A DNA stretch of 64,000 nt from Saccharibacillus deserti (lineage in GTDB: Bacteria > Bacillota > Bacilli > Paenibacillales > Paenibacillaceae): assembly GCF_013618475.1 (NCBI RefSeq), contig NZ_JABJVN010000001.1:434001-498000 (forward strand), given 5' to 3'. The position numbers and the translations under genes are program-made. Positions 62,862 through 64,000 of the stretch are shown one piece after another (positions within the stretch are counted from its first letter, which is position 1; each line of letters starts with the position of its first letter). The notes under the pieces were generated by a model, which searched no databases, had not been told where the DNA came from, and saw only the letters and a list, made by a program, of their open reading frames with translations.

Positions 62862-64000
62862 ATGACAAAAGCATCCGCGAAATTCTTCTCCGCCAAAGGC
62901 GCCGCCGCTTCGGCTATTGCCGTCAGCGCGCTCGCCTTCCCCTTCTCGGTTCAAGCCGCTTCCGATTCTTCCTATAAGGATCTCAAGACCTCTTCGTGGG
63001 CTTCCCCTGCGGCCGAAGCGCTGCGCGCCAAAGGCTGGATGCAGGGAAGCGGCAGCGCTTTCCTGCCGAATGCGCCCGTTACGCAGGAACAGATGGCCGT
63101 CGTACTGGCGAAAGCGCTGGATCTGACGAATTCGCCGATCGAAAACGGCGCAGCCGGTCTGCCCGATGCGGAACTCGCTTCGGCAAGCGTCTGGGCCCAA
63201 GCGGCACTCAAGCAGTCCGCCAAAGCGGGACTGCTCGGAGGATATACGCAGGGAATCGAGCCGGGCCGCAAGGTCCTGCGCGGAGAAGCCGCCTCGGCGG
63301 TGCTGGCCGCTTCGAATTTGCAGCTGCAGGCGATTGAAGCGGTTCAAGACGGAACCGTGAAGATCGGCGGGGTGGCGTACCGGGTTTCGCAAGATCTGGC
63401 AGGGCTGTTTACGGCTGCCAATGCGCCTGCGCTGGCCGGAGCCAAAGTCAATCTGACGGTCGCGAACGGAACGGTGACGGCCGTCCGGACTCTGGATCTC
63501 AAATCCGCGGGAACCGCAGCGGCCCAGGGACAGCCGGAATTCGGCGGCAATATCGCCCTGAACGGCGGAGGCGCCAAAATTTCGGGTGCGGTAACGGTAA
63601 GCGGCGATTTTGTCACGCTGAATGCGCTGGAGATCGGCGGCGATCTGACGATCGCGGCGTCCGTACAGCACGACTTTTCGAGCACGGGTCTGATCGTCAA
63701 AGGCACCACGCATGTGCTGGGCGGCGACGATCATACGGTCGTGTTCCGTGCGGCGCAGCTCGAAAGCATGGTTCTGAATAAAGAGCAGGTACGTGTGGAA
63801 CTGCTCGAGTCTTCGAAACTCAAAGAGATGTCCGTGCAAAAATCGGCCTTGCTTGAAGGCGATTCGAGCGTGCGTATTCCCAAGCTTACGCTCGAACCGG
63901 GCGTAGGATTTTTTAATCTTAATGCGCCGGTCATCATGATGCAGACCGATGGTCGTCTGCGCTTGACGCTGGGCCGCCTCGCTTCCATCAACAATCTGTT
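62862..64000 (+). CDS. SLH-domain surface protein, N-terminal part
   Basis: The gene starts at ATG 62862 (aataaggagccctcc upstream) and runs off the window after 379 codons. A signal peptide (MTKASAKFFSAKGAAASAIA, with FSVQAASD cleavage near 31) precedes SLH-like repeats at about 35-155 (YKDLKTSSWASPAAEALRAKG; VTQEQMAVVLAKALDL; LRGEAASAVLAASNL) and then a beta-rich, Gly/Ala-rich region with no recognised family (GGNIALNGGGAKISGAVTVS and similar), perhaps a beta-helix. Probably anchored to the wall by the SLH part. Confidence 0.85.
   Translation, partial: MTKASAKFFSAKGAAASAIAVSALAFPFSVQAASDSSYKDLKTSSWASPAAEALRAKGWMQGSGSAFLPNAPVTQEQMAVVLAKALDLTNSPIENGAAGLPDAELASASVWAQAALKQSAKAGLLGGYTQGIEPGRKVLRGEAASAVLAASNLQLQAIEAVQDGTVKIGGVAYRVSQDLAGLFTAANAPALAGAKVNLTVANGTVTAVRTLDLKSAGTAAAQGQPEFGGNIALNGGGAKISGAVTVSGDFVTLNALEIGGDLTIAASVQHDFSSTGLIVKGTTHVLGGDDHTVVFRAAQLESMVLNKEQVRVELLESSKLKEMSVQKSALLEGDSSVRIPKLTLEPGVGFFNLNAPVIMMQTDGRLRLTLGRLASINNL

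Overview
The window reads as a chromosomal segment of a low-copy-repeat, moderately GC-rich Firmicute of the Paenibacillaceae. The core gene order (ylbF-ylbG; yicC-remA-gmk-rpoZ-coaBC-priA-def-fmt-rsmB-rlmN-prpC-prkC-rsgA-rpe-rpmB-fakA-recG) is the Bacillales housekeeping block. The S-layer-homology proteins, the E/K-rich proteins and the base composition suggest Paenibacillus or Saccharibacillus. The genus is an inference; no 16S gene is present.

Layout. 1-3.2 kb: end of ylbF, ylbG, two coupled small unknown genes, a LysR regulator overlapping a PHP phosphoesterase. 3.3-7.5 kb: rqcH (minus), dapF (plus), and a ring-cleaving dioxygenase (minus) whose promoter holds an MhqR-type palindrome between -35 and -10. 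7.6-29.2 kb: the housekeeping block for RNA turnover, nucleotide and CoA synthesis, replication restart, translation initiation and rRNA methylation, PASTA kinase/phosphatase signalling, ribosome assembly, fatty-acid kinase and recombination. RsmB and CoaBC carry long disordered insertions. thiN, spoVM and asp23, which sit here in Bacillus, are not seen. 29.3-33.4 kb: a LytS/LytTR two-component pair followed by an OFA-family transporter whose promoter carries two direct repeats like the E. coli YpdB boxes, which suggests a pyruvate-sensing module.

33.5-39.8 kb is accessory DNA: an IS5-like transposase remnant, an SLH protein coupled to a 56-aa membrane peptide, a small ribbon-helix-helix-like protein, then an A+T-rich cassette (marR-paiA divergent from yczE-eamA-phzF) controlled from a shared intergenic region with two matching palindromes. 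40.1-41.8 kb is the most unusual part: a tRNA-Arg(UCU)-like element whose arms are in circularly permuted order (T arm, joined acceptor, D arm, anticodon arm), enclosed by an outer helix and lying upstream of a slipin gene with three N-terminal repeats.

41.9-64 kb: a secreted-protein gene interrupted by one in-frame stop; a YtrA-type GntR/ABC operon; a sigma-D-type promoter with a chemoreceptor; a SUFU-domain protein; a PAS-GGDEF cyclase; the fruRKA fructose operon; a three-gene glycosyltransferase/flippase operon; two YtxH-like proteins, one with LEA-like 11-residue repeats; an ABC exporter with a Fur-box-like site at its promoter; AlaX; and the start of a second SLH surface protein that runs off the end.
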